NCBI GenBank assembly: GCA_022605425.2
Contig: JAKIMF020000007.1
Coordinates: 1,364,001-1,428,000, forward strand
DNA: 64,000 nucleotides
DNA from: Hamiltosporidium tvaerminnensis
Lineage: Eukaryota > Microsporidia > Dubosqiidae
Reading direction: 5' to 3'
The notes beneath the pieces are model-generated. The model was not told the DNA's origin. It did no database searches and worked only from the letters and a program-made list of their open reading frames with translations. A program made the position numbers and the translations under genes. This document shows, piece by piece, positions 22,530 to 35,064 of this stretch. The stretch's first letter is position 1, and every line of letters begins with the position of its first letter.

Positions 22530-23799
22530 AAAAGTTATAGAATACTAAAACGGAACAAAATATTTTGAATTTGCCCAAAGAATTCCAGGGAATCTAACCC
22601 TAACTTTATACGGTTTTTGAAAACGCAATTTTTCAAAAAAAGTATGTAGAAAAATTCACTTTTTAGTAAAATGTAGACAAAATTAAAACAATATAAACAA
22701 TTGGAACTTTTATAGTAACAAATTTTCAAAAAAGTCACTATCAAATTTAAATTGTTTTTAATATTTAAATATTTACAGATAGAATAAAGGTATTTTTATT
22801 CTCAAATATGTAATTGATCCAAACCCCTTCAGGGGTGGGTGATCACTCTAAGAGATAATCCGAATTAAATCAAATTTCAAGAACTGAACTAAAAGCTTAA
22901 AGAAAAAGACAAGTGATGCCCGTTTTTATTCTGACTAACACACTAACTTTTTATTACACGTTTTTTTACCCAACCTACTTACTTCCCTCTATCTCCCTTT
23001 TTGAAAAATGCACCTTGAAAATGTATCTCTACATACCATAATACTATCCCAATTCATCACATTCTTCTCCCTGTATTATTTCAGACCAACTATTTTATAA
23101 ACATTACCTAGACTTCAGAATCTCTTTATCATGATTCATCTTTAAAGAAAGATTACGAAACATACTAAAAATAATTAACTAAACCAATTAAGTTAGTGTT
23201 TAAATTTTTTTTTTTGGTTTTGGCTAGCATGGAATAGCAAGTTTAATTTCCTCCGTGACAATCCAATTCAAATTTACATATTAAATTTTTCTTAGTAAAA
23301 CAATTCTTTTTATTTTTTCTTTATTTTTTTCTTATTTTATATATTACTTTTCTTCCCAATTTAGAAGAGATTCTTACAAAACATTTTTTTGTTTATTTTA
23401 TCTACTATAAGTAAATTCACCTTTTTTTTAGAACGCTTTTGAGGTTTACATTCCCTAACTTCACAAAAGGTAAATTATTACAAAAAGAAATTTAAATATT
23501 TATTAGATTAATATGATTCTAAGAAGCCTTTTCAAATCTAAATTTGTGTATTTTCATAGTATAGAATCTAAGAAAAAATATATTTTTGAAGAAGTAAATT
23601 TACAATCAATATAAATTTTGATTTATAAAAACTTTAAGTGGAAAAATATTGGTTAGCAAAGATTAAAATACCGTTATTACTTGGATAAAAATTACAGGAA
23701 ACTACTTTTTATAAAAAAACAAACATGGTTTCATACCGTAGGATAGGGAAAAATTGAAACCCAACTTTTAGATAAGAGAATTATCTTTTTTAAATAATT

Positions 23800-24700
23800 T
23801 CTATTTTTTTACCCCAATTTTTTTTCAATAAGAATAAAAAAGTTTGGGAGAAGAAAATAATGCAAGAAAAAAAAGATTGTAGTTAGAAAAAAAAATTATT
23901 GGAGGAAAAAATTTAGGAATAAATCGTGAGAGTAAAATTAGAGTAGAGATGAGCATTGGGTTTTACATCTATTAAAAAAGTTTTTGGTTAGGGAAAGAAA
24001 AATTGTAGTTACGGAAAAAGGATTTTAGCTAGGGAACAGGTATACGAAGGAAGAAAATTAGGTATGTGAAAAGAGAATTAGTTGGTAATAGGGTTTAGGG
24101 AAAGTGAAATCAGGCCGGGGGAAAGGATTTCTAAGGAAAAAGTATTGTTTTTTAAAATTTAAAAAATACTAAGGAAAGTTAAAATTGGTAGAAGAAGAAT
24201 CTGTTAATTAGAAAAAAATTGTCAGAATGATAATATTTAGTTGAAATTAATAGAGTTGGGTATGTTATTAAAATTTGTTTTAAAGCTACAAGTTTTAAAA
24301 AAAGAAAATAATTTGAACAGAATAAATAAAAATTACTTTTGTAAAGAAGAATTGTCCTGAAGGGAAACAAGTTTATGGAAAAAAGAATGTTAGGGCAAAA
24401 GAAATTAATTGCGGAAAAAATAAATTTAAAGATAAAATGATTTGGCCAGAAAAATGATGAAGTTATTTAAAATATATTTAAATATAAAGAAATTAGGGGG
24501 GTGAGATTCTGTTATGTAAAAAGAAATCAGGGTAAAAACAATTGGGATAGGGAAATAATAATAGGGTTGAAGAAAAACGTTTGGTTTCGGGGATTAAGAA
24601 AAAGGGTAGGGAAAGCTTGTTAGGAGTGGTATGAAATTAATTAGTTGAGTGAAAAAAGTTTTTGCTATTTTTTAAAAAGAGTTTGGTTTTTAGAAGTATT
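23800..24700 (+). repeat. purine-rich degenerate minisatellite (TTAGGGAAAA type)
   Basis: The plus strand becomes strongly purine-biased, with loosely repeated words such as GTTAGGGAAAG, TAGCTAGGGAACA, GGGTTTAGGGAAAG and GGTAGGGAAAG spaced roughly 20-35 bases apart. The paralogous stretch is 54,400-55,300. No exact period is kept. The TTAGGG word may be coincidental. Confidence 0.5.
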
Positions 24701-25435
24701 TGATTCTGCATATGCTCAATAAAATATTGTTGAGCAACAGTTTAAAAATTCTGATTGCGGTTAATTGAAAAAGGTATGTCTAATTACAAATAAATTCCTT
24801 CTTTCATTAATATTTAGCTGCTTTTAAATTTATTTTAATTTTCGTTTGAGGAATTCTTTTTTAAAACATAAATATATTTGGTTCCAAGGTATTAAGAGTA
24901 GTTTTCACTGGCAATAGTTATGGAATCTGCTAAATTCAAATTATTACATGTAAAAAATCATTTGCTATTAGGACAAAGTTTTTTTTTAAATTTCAGATGA
25001 ATAAATTCAATACTTACTTTTTATAGTTGAAAATTTATTTTAATTAAAAATATAAAAAGCAATACATTTACAAGCGTTTTATTTTTATATTCAAAAGAAA
25101 TGTCGCTATTTCATGCATAAGGATTTTCAATGTTAAATCAATGTATGAATTTTTACTTACTTTAATAAAAGCAAAAAAATCATGAAAAACTTTTAAAAAA
25201 AGCGATTTCAATGGGCATTAAGGTATATCTTTATTCTATTTCTATTTATTGTAGATTCGTACTAAATGAAAAACTAAAATTTTCTAAAATCGACCAAAAA
25301 ATAAAGACTTTTAATTTACTTGAAGAAAAATGAAAGGCTTAATGCAAATCACTCAAATGCAAGTTAAATTTAAAATAAATAGTTAATATTTTAGAAAATG
25401 TATAAAGCATCCATTACCATTCCAATTAAAAAGTT

Positions 25436-27900
25436 TTGCTTCTAGTGACCTGGGTGAGCGAAATACTTGAGAAATATAGTAAAGAAAATAATATTTGCTT
25501 AACATGTAGCAGTGAAATACTTGAGAAAGTTAGTTTAGAAAAGCAATAAAGAAATATACGTTTCGATTAACATTACAATGTCCTTACTTAAGTTCTGTAA
25601 CATAGCTAGCAACAAAGTATGTAAAACCTTTAGAAAAATAAAACGAACAAATTTATTTAAATAGAAATGTAAATATATAAGAATCTACACACATGCAAAA
25701 TATTATAAAAGACATATTTTTTTAGATTGTGATTGAATTAAAGCACTTAAAAGCATACAATCAAAATTGTAAGATATTGTAAACAATAAATTAAGGTTGT
25801 TCGTAAGATGATTTAAGATTTTTTTGAATAGTATTTTGATATAATTTTATTATATAGGGTATATTTCTTCAAACAACTTTTCTATCTAAATAGGCAGTGT
25901 TGTCAAAGTATTTGGCTCATTGCCTTAAAGTTCTTGTAAATACAATTGATGTTGTTGGTAGGCGTATCTTAGCATTATAGAGTGATTAAAATCATTCATT
26001 TCGAATTCATTGATTTGTAAACAAGATTGATTCTGATTTAGGGCATCTATATTGAAGCAAGTATAGAATTACGTAAATAAATTTGCATAAGTCTTTCTAT
26101 GATCCAGCAATTAAGATATATACAGATCCAGCAAATTTAGCCGCAAATATTACAGAGAATTCATATCTGTGAACGGTGGCATTTGTTATATTTGGCTTCC
26201 ACTTCAGTACAGTCATAGCTTTTGTAGTTTAAAAGATGAAGAGTTTTTCCTATAGAGCATCCGATATTTCAAACATATTCTTGAAGCTAATCTGTAGAGG
26301 ATGCTACAAAATGAAAAACCCTTGCCTATTTATACTTTTGATTTTTTTTACAATCAATGTCACTTAGAATCAAATTTCATTTAATTCGTTCTGTATCTTG
26401 ATAGATATTCTTCCAAAGAAATCTATCTAATTACAATATGAGTTAACTCAAGTCACAATTGTTAATTATACCATCCACTGTTTACCCTTCTAAACCATTT
26501 TAATGTATAACAATACTTATTTAAATTATGTTCTTGGCTTCTTTTAAATCATACTAAGATATTCTATAAGTATATCCCTACAATGTAATTTCCTTCATAA
26601 ATATTTCATATCTGAATTTTTACATTGCCTAAATTTAAATAAAAAAAATTATAAAAATAGTTGTAAAATAAATTAATTTCGAACAATGTATTATCTAAAA
26701 AAAATTTATTGTTTAATACGTATAGAGATATAGTTAAAATAATTGCTACATGGAATCGTCTAAATTATTATTAATAATTTAAAAAAAAATATTAAAATCT
26801 AAATTTGTTAGAATGCATATAATTTGCATAAAGTTTTATCCTTATCAAAAGTATTTTAAAATGGAAAGCTTTGTATAAGCGAAAATGTATCCACTAAAAT
26901 TCTAATTTTTTATTTATTGTAAAATTGTGATTATTAGAAAAGGCACATTAGTTTTTAAATACCTTTCAATTAAATATAAAATGCATAGTATTTCAAACAA
27001 TAGAAGCATATAGATTTAGGAATGTGAATTCCTTAAACACAAAAAATATTGAGAGAAAAATATTATTAAAAAATATTTGTTTAAAACAGCATTACCTTTT
27101 AATTTTTACAAAATATAAAATATGTTTAATCTTCTAACACAAACCAAAAAAGGATATAAGATAATATATAATACAAAATTTCTATTGAGTTCAAACGGCT
27201 TACTTAAGCGTTAATAGCTCAAATATTTATGAAGATTTTGTAATAGGAAGAACACATTTAATCAAGAAGAAAACAATTCAATCATAAAGCCTACACTTCA
27301 CTCATATATCATGAAGGACAAATGGATTTTCTTAACGTTTAAAAGAAATAGTCGAGCAAATATACAAAAGTAATGTTTTGTGATATAGAGTAAATAAAAT
27401 CTATTAATTTTTAAAATTATAACTTATAAATTTCATTATATTAATTTATCTTTTTCTTTATAATATACACTTTACCTCGAATCTTTTCAAATAGACAAAT
27501 GCGTCTCATAATTGCGTTATTTGCTTTCGCGTTATTAAAATTTCAGTTAATGATATTGGGTATTTATCTACCAACATATTATGAGTGAATTCATTAAATT
27601 ATTTAGTTAATTTTGACTTCAAACAAGATCAGATGAGTTCTTGGTGACTACACTTTGAACAAGGTAAGTGTAAATAACCTTAGATATACCATTCCATAAT
27701 CCGAATCCGCTTGGATAGTTTGAGATAATATATTACAGGTGCTAATATTTAAGTAAAAATATATCAGTTGGTTGTGGCAGAGGTTCTATTCCTCTAAATT
27801 AGTTTAATCTTTATTCATATAAGGAAGAATCAGAAGTTTCAAAATGAAAAAGTACTAATTTACTTGTAAAAGATGCCACAACATTTAGAATTGAAGCTCA
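25436..27900. other. highly conserved noncoding core, copy 1
   Basis: Matches 56,045-58,545 with long identical runs; 26,394-26,563 is identical base for base to 57,001-57,170. All six frames are full of stops. In the best minus-strand frame (26,240-26,115) the differences between copies mostly change amino acids and a TAG is shared, so coding constraint is not the cause. Candidate roles are a noncoding RNA, a chromosomal structural element or recent gene conversion. Confidence 0.6.
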
Positions 27901-29299
27901 CTTATAGTTTTAGTGATTTTTAATACCTAATTGTCTCTATTTTTAAGTTTTAATTGGAAAAATAATAATTTCGATATAATTAGCTATAAATCGACTAACA
28001 AACTCATCGAAATTTTATTTTTTAAATTATAATACACGACTTATTGAGTAAAAACAATATGTTTTTTAATCTTTTCATTTAATATCCTCTTATAAATATA
28101 TCTAGATATAAAAATGTTATCAATATCTTCTAATTCAGATTTGTATATGTGTTTCTTTATTATGTAAAGAGTTGTTCGTAGCTGTAAAGCTATAAAAAAA
28201 TATATATTAAAATATGTGGTATAAAATTAAGTTTATACTGAACTATATTGATCATTCATTCTATCTTTATACAGATTAAAATATTACAAAATTATTTTTT
28301 AGTTGAATTGTTTTTTTGTGTGAATCCGTATTGTTACAGTGAAAGTTAGGGATCAAAAATACCAAAAAACAGATATCCAAACCATTTAAGTAATAGTTGT
28401 AGAAATTGTATTTAAGCTAGGTAGATAATTCAAAAGCATTCAAATGTACGAATAATTAATGTAAAATCATCCAGAAAAATGTAGTTTAATATAAAAGTAA
28501 TAAAAATAAAATAAAGTTATTAGTTCAAGACATTTTAGTATACTATCCTATTTAGTTTAGGTTAATTCTTTAGCACTTTGCAGTAAGATAGTATATAATT
28601 CTAATAAAAAGAGTTTACAAATTATAAAATAATTTAACATATTTATGAATATAACAATTTAAGTTGGTTCACTCTGGCTATATATTATAAAACAAAATAT
28701 TTATTTATGATATATTGAGAGGAATGAAATATTAAGATATACTGCCTATAAATTGTATTACACATAATAAATTAATCCCTTTATAAATCTATAAAAATTT
28801 AATCCATTTCACAAAAGTTTATAGTATTAATTTTCTCATTAATTCGATTAAAACTTCTATACATGATATTAAAATATCTTTCACATATACATCTTTCTTT
28901 CAAATAGATTTATATTTTTTTTAAGTAACATAAACAATACATTTATAATAGATACCTGGCATTTCAATCAATTTTATAAAAGGTAAATAATATGAGGTTA
29001 TATAGAAATCGAAAGTTATCTATAAATTCCATATATGATTAATGTTTCTAACAATATACTGAGAGCTTTCCAAACGATTTCATAAAATTTAATACGGCCA
29101 TATTAGCGTTAAACACAGCGTATTATGACCAAGATAAAAAAATCTTATTTTTAGATATTTAGTAAAGGTTTTAATAGTCCAAATATTCCAAAAAACAATA
29201 AATAAACATCCAATACCTCACACTTAAAAACTTCCAATTATGGTAAATTTTATAAGCTTATTAAGGTTAACCCCTTAAAATCATATAAAAAGAGAAATT

Positions 29300-29800
29300 A
29301 CTTAACTATATATTCTAATGTAACATAGTGATGTGATTAAACTAATTTTTAGATAAATGAATATAAAATTGACATTAAATTTATAAAAATTCCATAAAAA
29401 TATAATAACATAATACATTATTAAAGAAAAAATAGTACATTTTGAAAAAATTCAACATTATAAGAGCTAGAATAGTTTATTTGTAGAAAAACGCTTACAT
29501 AAGTGACCATTTAACTTAGCAAATAAATAACAAAAGAATGATCTAAAAAAATGTAACCACATTTAAAAAGTAGATTAAGGGTAAGCAAAATGAATTTAAG
29601 TAAAACAAGTATGTACAACAAGAAATTTTAAATGTAGTAAAAAGAAGAAAAATAATTACAAAAACATAAAATATATCAGTTAAAAAAACTTAAAAAGGAA
29701 ACGAAGCTAAATAAAATTTAAAAAATAAACAAGTATTAAAATTTAAAGAAAAAATGGCTGATTTAATTAAAAGAAACCATATTTGATAATTATAAAGATT
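29300..29800. other. A-rich spacer before the satellite
   Basis: A-rich DNA between the duplication tail and the satellite array. Its first part loosely resembles 59,960-60,050. No gene seen. Confidence 0.3.
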
Positions 29801-32800
29801 TCTGGTCCCTTTTCCGGATTTTTCATGTATATAGTCTTATTTGTTTTTATATTTTCTTTTCATATTTTAGAATCTTCAATTCGACTATAAGTACCTATAT
29901 CGACTAAAAACGATAATTTTTGAGTACAGAAATTTACAAAAAGCACCTAGAAATTTTATTATACATACAATATCTAATTATTAAAGAATTATTCATTATA
30001 TTCAAAGTAATTTTCGGTATTAAAACATATATCTTGTAAAATATTTTCAAAAATTTTGGAATAGCCTACACACTATATACGAGATAAGATGTACACAATG
30101 AAAAAAAAATATTTATGAAATAATGTTCTTAAAAACGGGAAAAGTTTATTAACAACCTCAATATTGTTTCCTTATTAGATAATTTCTTGTATTTTTGCTG
30201 TTTTTTGACTATTTAAAAATTTTATTTTGTCATCGATAATTCTCGATTTGTTTCATATACTATATACAAATATATCACGAAAAAAATCAAAAAAAAATTG
30301 TAATGAAGATTGCATGACCAAATTTTATACATAATAAACAGTCATATTTTTATAAGCATATTAGTAGAATTTGTATCAATTTCTGAGCATTAAATAGTAT
30401 TTCTTTTTTACACAGTATTTTAAAAATTTTAAAATCTTCAACTCTGATACATTTAACTCTATTAAACAAAATAGAAAAAATCAAGCAATAAAAAAAGCTG
30501 ATAAAAATGACTAAATTTATTCTTAACTATAAATAAATTTTTTTACTAAACATCTGATGTATCTATACCAATTTTTATTCAACGAAACATCTATTTTTTT
30601 AATTATATTTTTTTCCATTTTTCATATCATTCTAACGACTATACATAAAACAAATCGAAAAAATCAATTCATTCGAATTTAATAGAAAGATATCCTGTAA
30701 ATTTAAATGAAAGAGAAATATTCTGTTACACTATTCAGAATTTGATAGTTGCGATATTTTCGTAATATAATTCTTAAATTTTTTTTAAGAAGATTTTCAC
30801 CTTTTTTTAAATTTCTTCATTCACAATATACTATGTAGTTTGACAAATTCGAAAAAATTAATTTAGAAATTTACTTTCAGAATTTCGGAGTTTACACAGA
30901 AGCAACCTTTTAGAGTACTGTAAGACTCCTCTATAGATTAATTAAAATTTGTGCATTGAATATATATATTTCGTTGATGTTTTTTCAATTTTCAAACGCG
31001 ACATATTTATATGTATATATGCCTAAAAAATTCAAAAAAATTGAAAATTGAAACAAACACACAAAATGACCTAATATTATCATAAACCATAATCTAAGTA
31101 TATAGACGTATTTTTTAAAATATTGAGAGCATTATAATTATTTTAAGGTTTGTTTAGGCAACTTCAATTTTTCATAATTTTTATCTTTCTTAATATTCAT
31201 ATAAAAGATATACTAAGCAACAATGCAAATAAGTATTAAAAATTTATAAGAAAAACTGCTATATTTTATAGTAAACATAAAAATAAAATTATTAAAATCA
31301 CACTTGATGTATTTTTATAGATTCCTATGCGTTGAAGCGTTTATTTTTTAAGAACAGCTTTTTTATATTTTTTAAATCGTATATACGACTGTACGAAAAC
31401 TGATTAATGAAATCAAAAAAATTAATAAAAATTGACTAAATTTTTTATTATTTCATTCGGAACTTTATAAATCCATATGGAATGTTTTTACATTCTTTGG
31501 AAATAATTCATATATTTTTTTGGTTTATTTTTAGAATCTTGTAATGGTTTATACAACTATATTGAAACTAATCTAACAGAATTAAAAAATATAGGTAAAT
31601 CAAATACAAATTTAAGAATAAATATATTAGGTTAAGAATCTACCTGGTAGTATTTCGAATCATTCTTATTTAAATAAACATAATTGTTTTTTTAATTTGA
31701 ATTTGTGATAACTTTTAAATAATTGAATATAGTATATAGAAATAAAAAATGATTTTAAAAAATTCAGTCTAAAAGTTACATAGAATATTAGAAATTTAAC
31801 ATAAACATAACATTAATGATATCCTAAGAACATTTATTATATGTGTTCTTTGAGATTATAACTAATGTTTTTTTCTGAATTTTTTTTTCTAATTTAAAAT
31901 CGTTTCCTACAGTATATAGAAAATATTATCGAAAAAAATATGAAAATTTGGAAAATGGAATTACTCAGAAACATTCCTAAACCTTTCGTAAAATATAATT
32001 ATATTAGATTATTAAAAGCAGTTCTGTATAATTTTCAAAGAATTTTTATCATTATAGATTTTCTTTTTTTTCCTGGAATTTTCATCATCTCGAATCGTCA
32101 ATACGACTGACTATATAGAAATTATATCGAAAAAAATTACTAAAAATTAGGTAAACAAACTTACACTAAAAACACATAATTTCATATTAAACGAACTTTT
32201 AAAGTTATTTTAAGAATTTTTAAGCCATTTTAGGTGATTATTAACCATTTAATTTATATATTTCATTTATTTTTTTATTAATTTTCCGAGTATTTAATAC
32301 TACTATAGAAAAATATTTGAACCACTTATAAAAAAAATTAGGTAATAAAAATCCGCATAATCATGAATAAATTCCATTTTAAACAATCTTATTTCATTAT
32401 TAATAACAGATTCGAAGTATTTTAATAAATTCTTAAGCATTTAATCGAAGCTTTTTTTTAAAATTTTTTTTATTGCTTCATAACTGTATACAGCAAATAT
32501 ATCGAATAAAATCGTAAAAAATTAGGTAATAAAAACTTGATAAAACATAGCTATATTTAATTATAAAAAAGGCATGAAATATTGTTAAAAACCTATCTGA
32601 TGTATTTATAACAATTTTAAAGCATTGGATCTCATATCTTTCGAGTCCAAGTTCTTTAAGATTTCTAAAGTGTTTCATATACTATATAAAAATATATTGA
32701 ACAAAATTAAAAAAATTAAGTGAAAAAATGACATCGAAGATAATCATAATTTTATTTAAAACTAGAAAATTAAATTATTTATTTAACATCCGAAGTGCTT

Positions 32801-34250
32801 TATGCAATTTTTATTCAATAAAACATATATTTTTCTAAATTTATTTTTTTTAAAATTTTTGAATTGTCAATTCGACTCAAGGCGGACACTAGCTTTGAAT
32901 AAACTCGAAAAAATTATGTACATAAATAACACCGAACATTAAGAAATTTATTTAAGTAAATTAATTTTCACAATTTAGATTATTTAAAGCGTTTAGATAT
33001 GGGATTTTCAATTATTAAATTGTATATTTTTGAACCAATTTGTTTCCGATTTTCAGTCGTTTCATATACTATGAACAAAAGATTTAAAAAAATACAGTGA
33101 AAAAATTTAATGACAAAATTTATAGTAAAAATGACCAAATTAAATCGTAAAGATTATTTTTAATTATTATAAAACCATTCACTCTATTTACAATAATTTC
33201 TAAATATGTAATCTTAAAATTTTATAGCTCGATTTTTTGATAATTTTATAACTTCCATTCGACTATACATAAATGATCGACCAAAATCTAAAAAAGTTAA
33301 ATAGAAAAAAAATTGCATAAAATATAAAGATATACTATATAAAAAAATATTATATTTATTTACACATATCTATTCTATTATAATGTATTTACAACCTTAA
33401 GATCTAACTATGTTTGAATTATTTTTTACATTTTTCCAAATCGTTTCATACACTATATACATAATATATAAAACAAATTTAAAAAAAAAATAGGTTAAAA
33501 AAAATCCAAAACATATTAAAATTTTAATCTAGACTATAAAAAGTAATTATATTATCCGTCCAAGAGATTTATATTGATTTTTATCTACTAAAACTTATAT
33601 ATTTTAAAATCATTATAAAATAATTTTGGATTGTCTATACCTATATACTAAACTATATAAAAAAACCGAAAACATAAAATAAAAAAAATATACCGGAAAC
33701 ATGGCTAAATGGAATATTAAACATCACCAATTATATTATTATAAACATTTATGTACTATTCTCGTTATTTTTTAAGTATTAAATTCTATTTCTTATAAGC
33801 TTAACTTTTTCTTAGTTTTAAAGCCTTCAATACAAATATGATAAACATATCGAAAAAAATACGTAACAAAAATTAGTACAAAATGGCGATAAATTTTAAT
33901 ATTTACGAAATCCACAAACTAATACAAGATCTTTTATATCCTTTCTATATATTTCAAATAATAATTCATATATTTTTTCGAATTCGATTTTCGAAATATT
34001 AACTTTTTTAATACACTATATAAAAATATTATTGTATTAAAGAAAAAAAAATTAGCTAAAAAATTTACATAAAATATGAATGTTTTAATTCTAAACTTTG
34101 GAAATAGATAGTATAAAGAACATTTAGAATGCTTTTATGTACTTTTAATGTTACTTGATTATTTTATTGACTTTTCTTAATAAACTTTAAAATATTTCTT
34201 AAGGAATAAGGAAAAAGAATAAATGAAAAGAAAATATACTGCAAAAATAT
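29800..34250 (+). repeat. satellite array of about 192-bp monomers, left block
   Basis: A landmark, an ACTATATA-type hairpin-like word followed by GAAAAAAAT and often TTAGGTAA, recurs about every 190 bases (for example near 31,905, 32,100, 32,290, 32,480, 32,672, 32,868, 33,059, 33,258, 33,442, 33,640, 33,820 and 34,010). Two monomer types alternate at the end of the block: GTTTCATATACTA at 32,672 and 33,059 (GTTTCATACACTA at 33,442), and TTCGACT at 32,871 and 33,258, giving a dimer of 383-387 bp. Divergence is high and no coding frame exists. Confidence 0.75.
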
Positions 34251-34785
34251 CTAAATTATAAAGATTCTAGTTAATTAGAAATAATATGAAACAATAAAAT
34301 ATATGAATAGAAAACTATATATTTAAAGATAAAAGTCTCTTTGTACTGAATTAAAGAGCTATTTAAAATGTAACAAAATAAAACAACGCAAATAGAAAAA
34401 AAACAAAAGGAAAAGTCAATATTTAATACAAAGAACAATAATGTAGAAATGTAGACGAAAGTAAAAAGAAATATATAAAAATAAAAACGTGAAATGACTT
34501 AATTTATTTATTTCAAATATAATCCATGCCAATTAATGTAACTTTTATTGTTTTCTTCATACTACTATCTGTTTCCTTAAATCCGTATTTTAAATTCTAT
34601 TTCCCTGCTTATTTTCAATCGAAGTATGCTTTCATGTTTGTGCATTCCAAATTATGGAGAGAAATATTATTACCATTGATTAGTTTAATTTTTCCGGATC
34701 ATTAAGTATATATGTAATTTGGATATCATTTATTTTATATTATCTCTATTAAAAACATCTATAGGTCTTTTACATTAAAAAAAGT
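34251..34785. other. AT-rich spacer
   Basis: Follows the satellite; loses its period. A slightly GC-richer segment around 34,530-34,700 precedes the small ORF. Nothing else seen. Confidence 0.3.
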
Positions 34786-35064
34786 ATGAATTATAAAAGT
34801 AAGAGAAAAAAGCCCCAATGGTTAAACTCAATATTCTTTCCAAGACGAAGGTTTAGTGTTGCATTTACATCGCAGACCCTTAAAATAAAAAATGCCAAAA
34901 ACACCTATATATACATAACGAAGCTCCAATTCACTCGTGAAGCTAATACCTATATTCAAATTGATTTTATTGAAGCCAGGTGTGAATTAACACTTAATAT
35001 CAATGTATTATACAAAAATCTATATAACCAGAACATAGAATGTAGCACACACTTTTTAAAGTAA
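34786..35064 (+). CDS. isolated hypothetical protein, 92 aa
   Basis: An ATG-started frame of 92 codons ending in TAA, with clearly more G+C than the DNA around it. The N-terminus is basic (M-N-Y-K-S-K-R-K-K-P-Q-W, then F-F-P-R-R-R-F); the rest is mixed, with two Cys (E-A-R-C-E-L and N-I-E-C-S). No signal peptide, membrane segment or known domain. It sits alone between satellite DNA and 4 kb of AT-rich sequence, so it may be a small gene, a relic, or chance. A second copy was not found in the window. Confidence 0.3.
   Translation: MNYKSKRKKPQWLNSIFFPRRRFSVAFTSQTLKIKNAKNTYIYITKLQFTREANTYIQIDFIEARCELTLNINVLYKNLYNQNIECSTHFLK

Larger units (their letters stand above)
22530..29300 (+). repeat. segmental duplication, copy 1 (about 6.8 kb)
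   Basis: Collinear with 53,140-59,960 at an offset of 30,607-30,660. Anchors: AGATAGAATAAAG (22,778 / 53,360), GGTGATCACTCTAAGAGATA (22,838 / 53,420), GACCTGGGTGAGCG (25,447 / 56,057) and TATTATGACCAAGAT (29,120 / 59,781). Flank similarity is moderate with many indels; the core 25.44-27.9 kb is far closer. No intact frame of any size lies in either copy. The tail (27.48-29.29 kb) also has a third copy at 50.9-52.75 kb. Direction is assigned arbitrarily as read on the plus strand. Confidence 0.85.

Noticed and set aside
26115-26350. Apparent coding frame on the minus strand of the conserved core
   Set aside because: Stops are shared by both copies and substitutions are mostly non-synonymous, so no coding constraint.
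27779-27795. Hairpin AGAGG-TTCTATT-CCTCT resembling a tRNA T-arm
   Set aside because: No acceptor, D or anticodon arms fit around it, loop position 57 is not a purine, and the stem is broken in the copy at about 58.4 kb.
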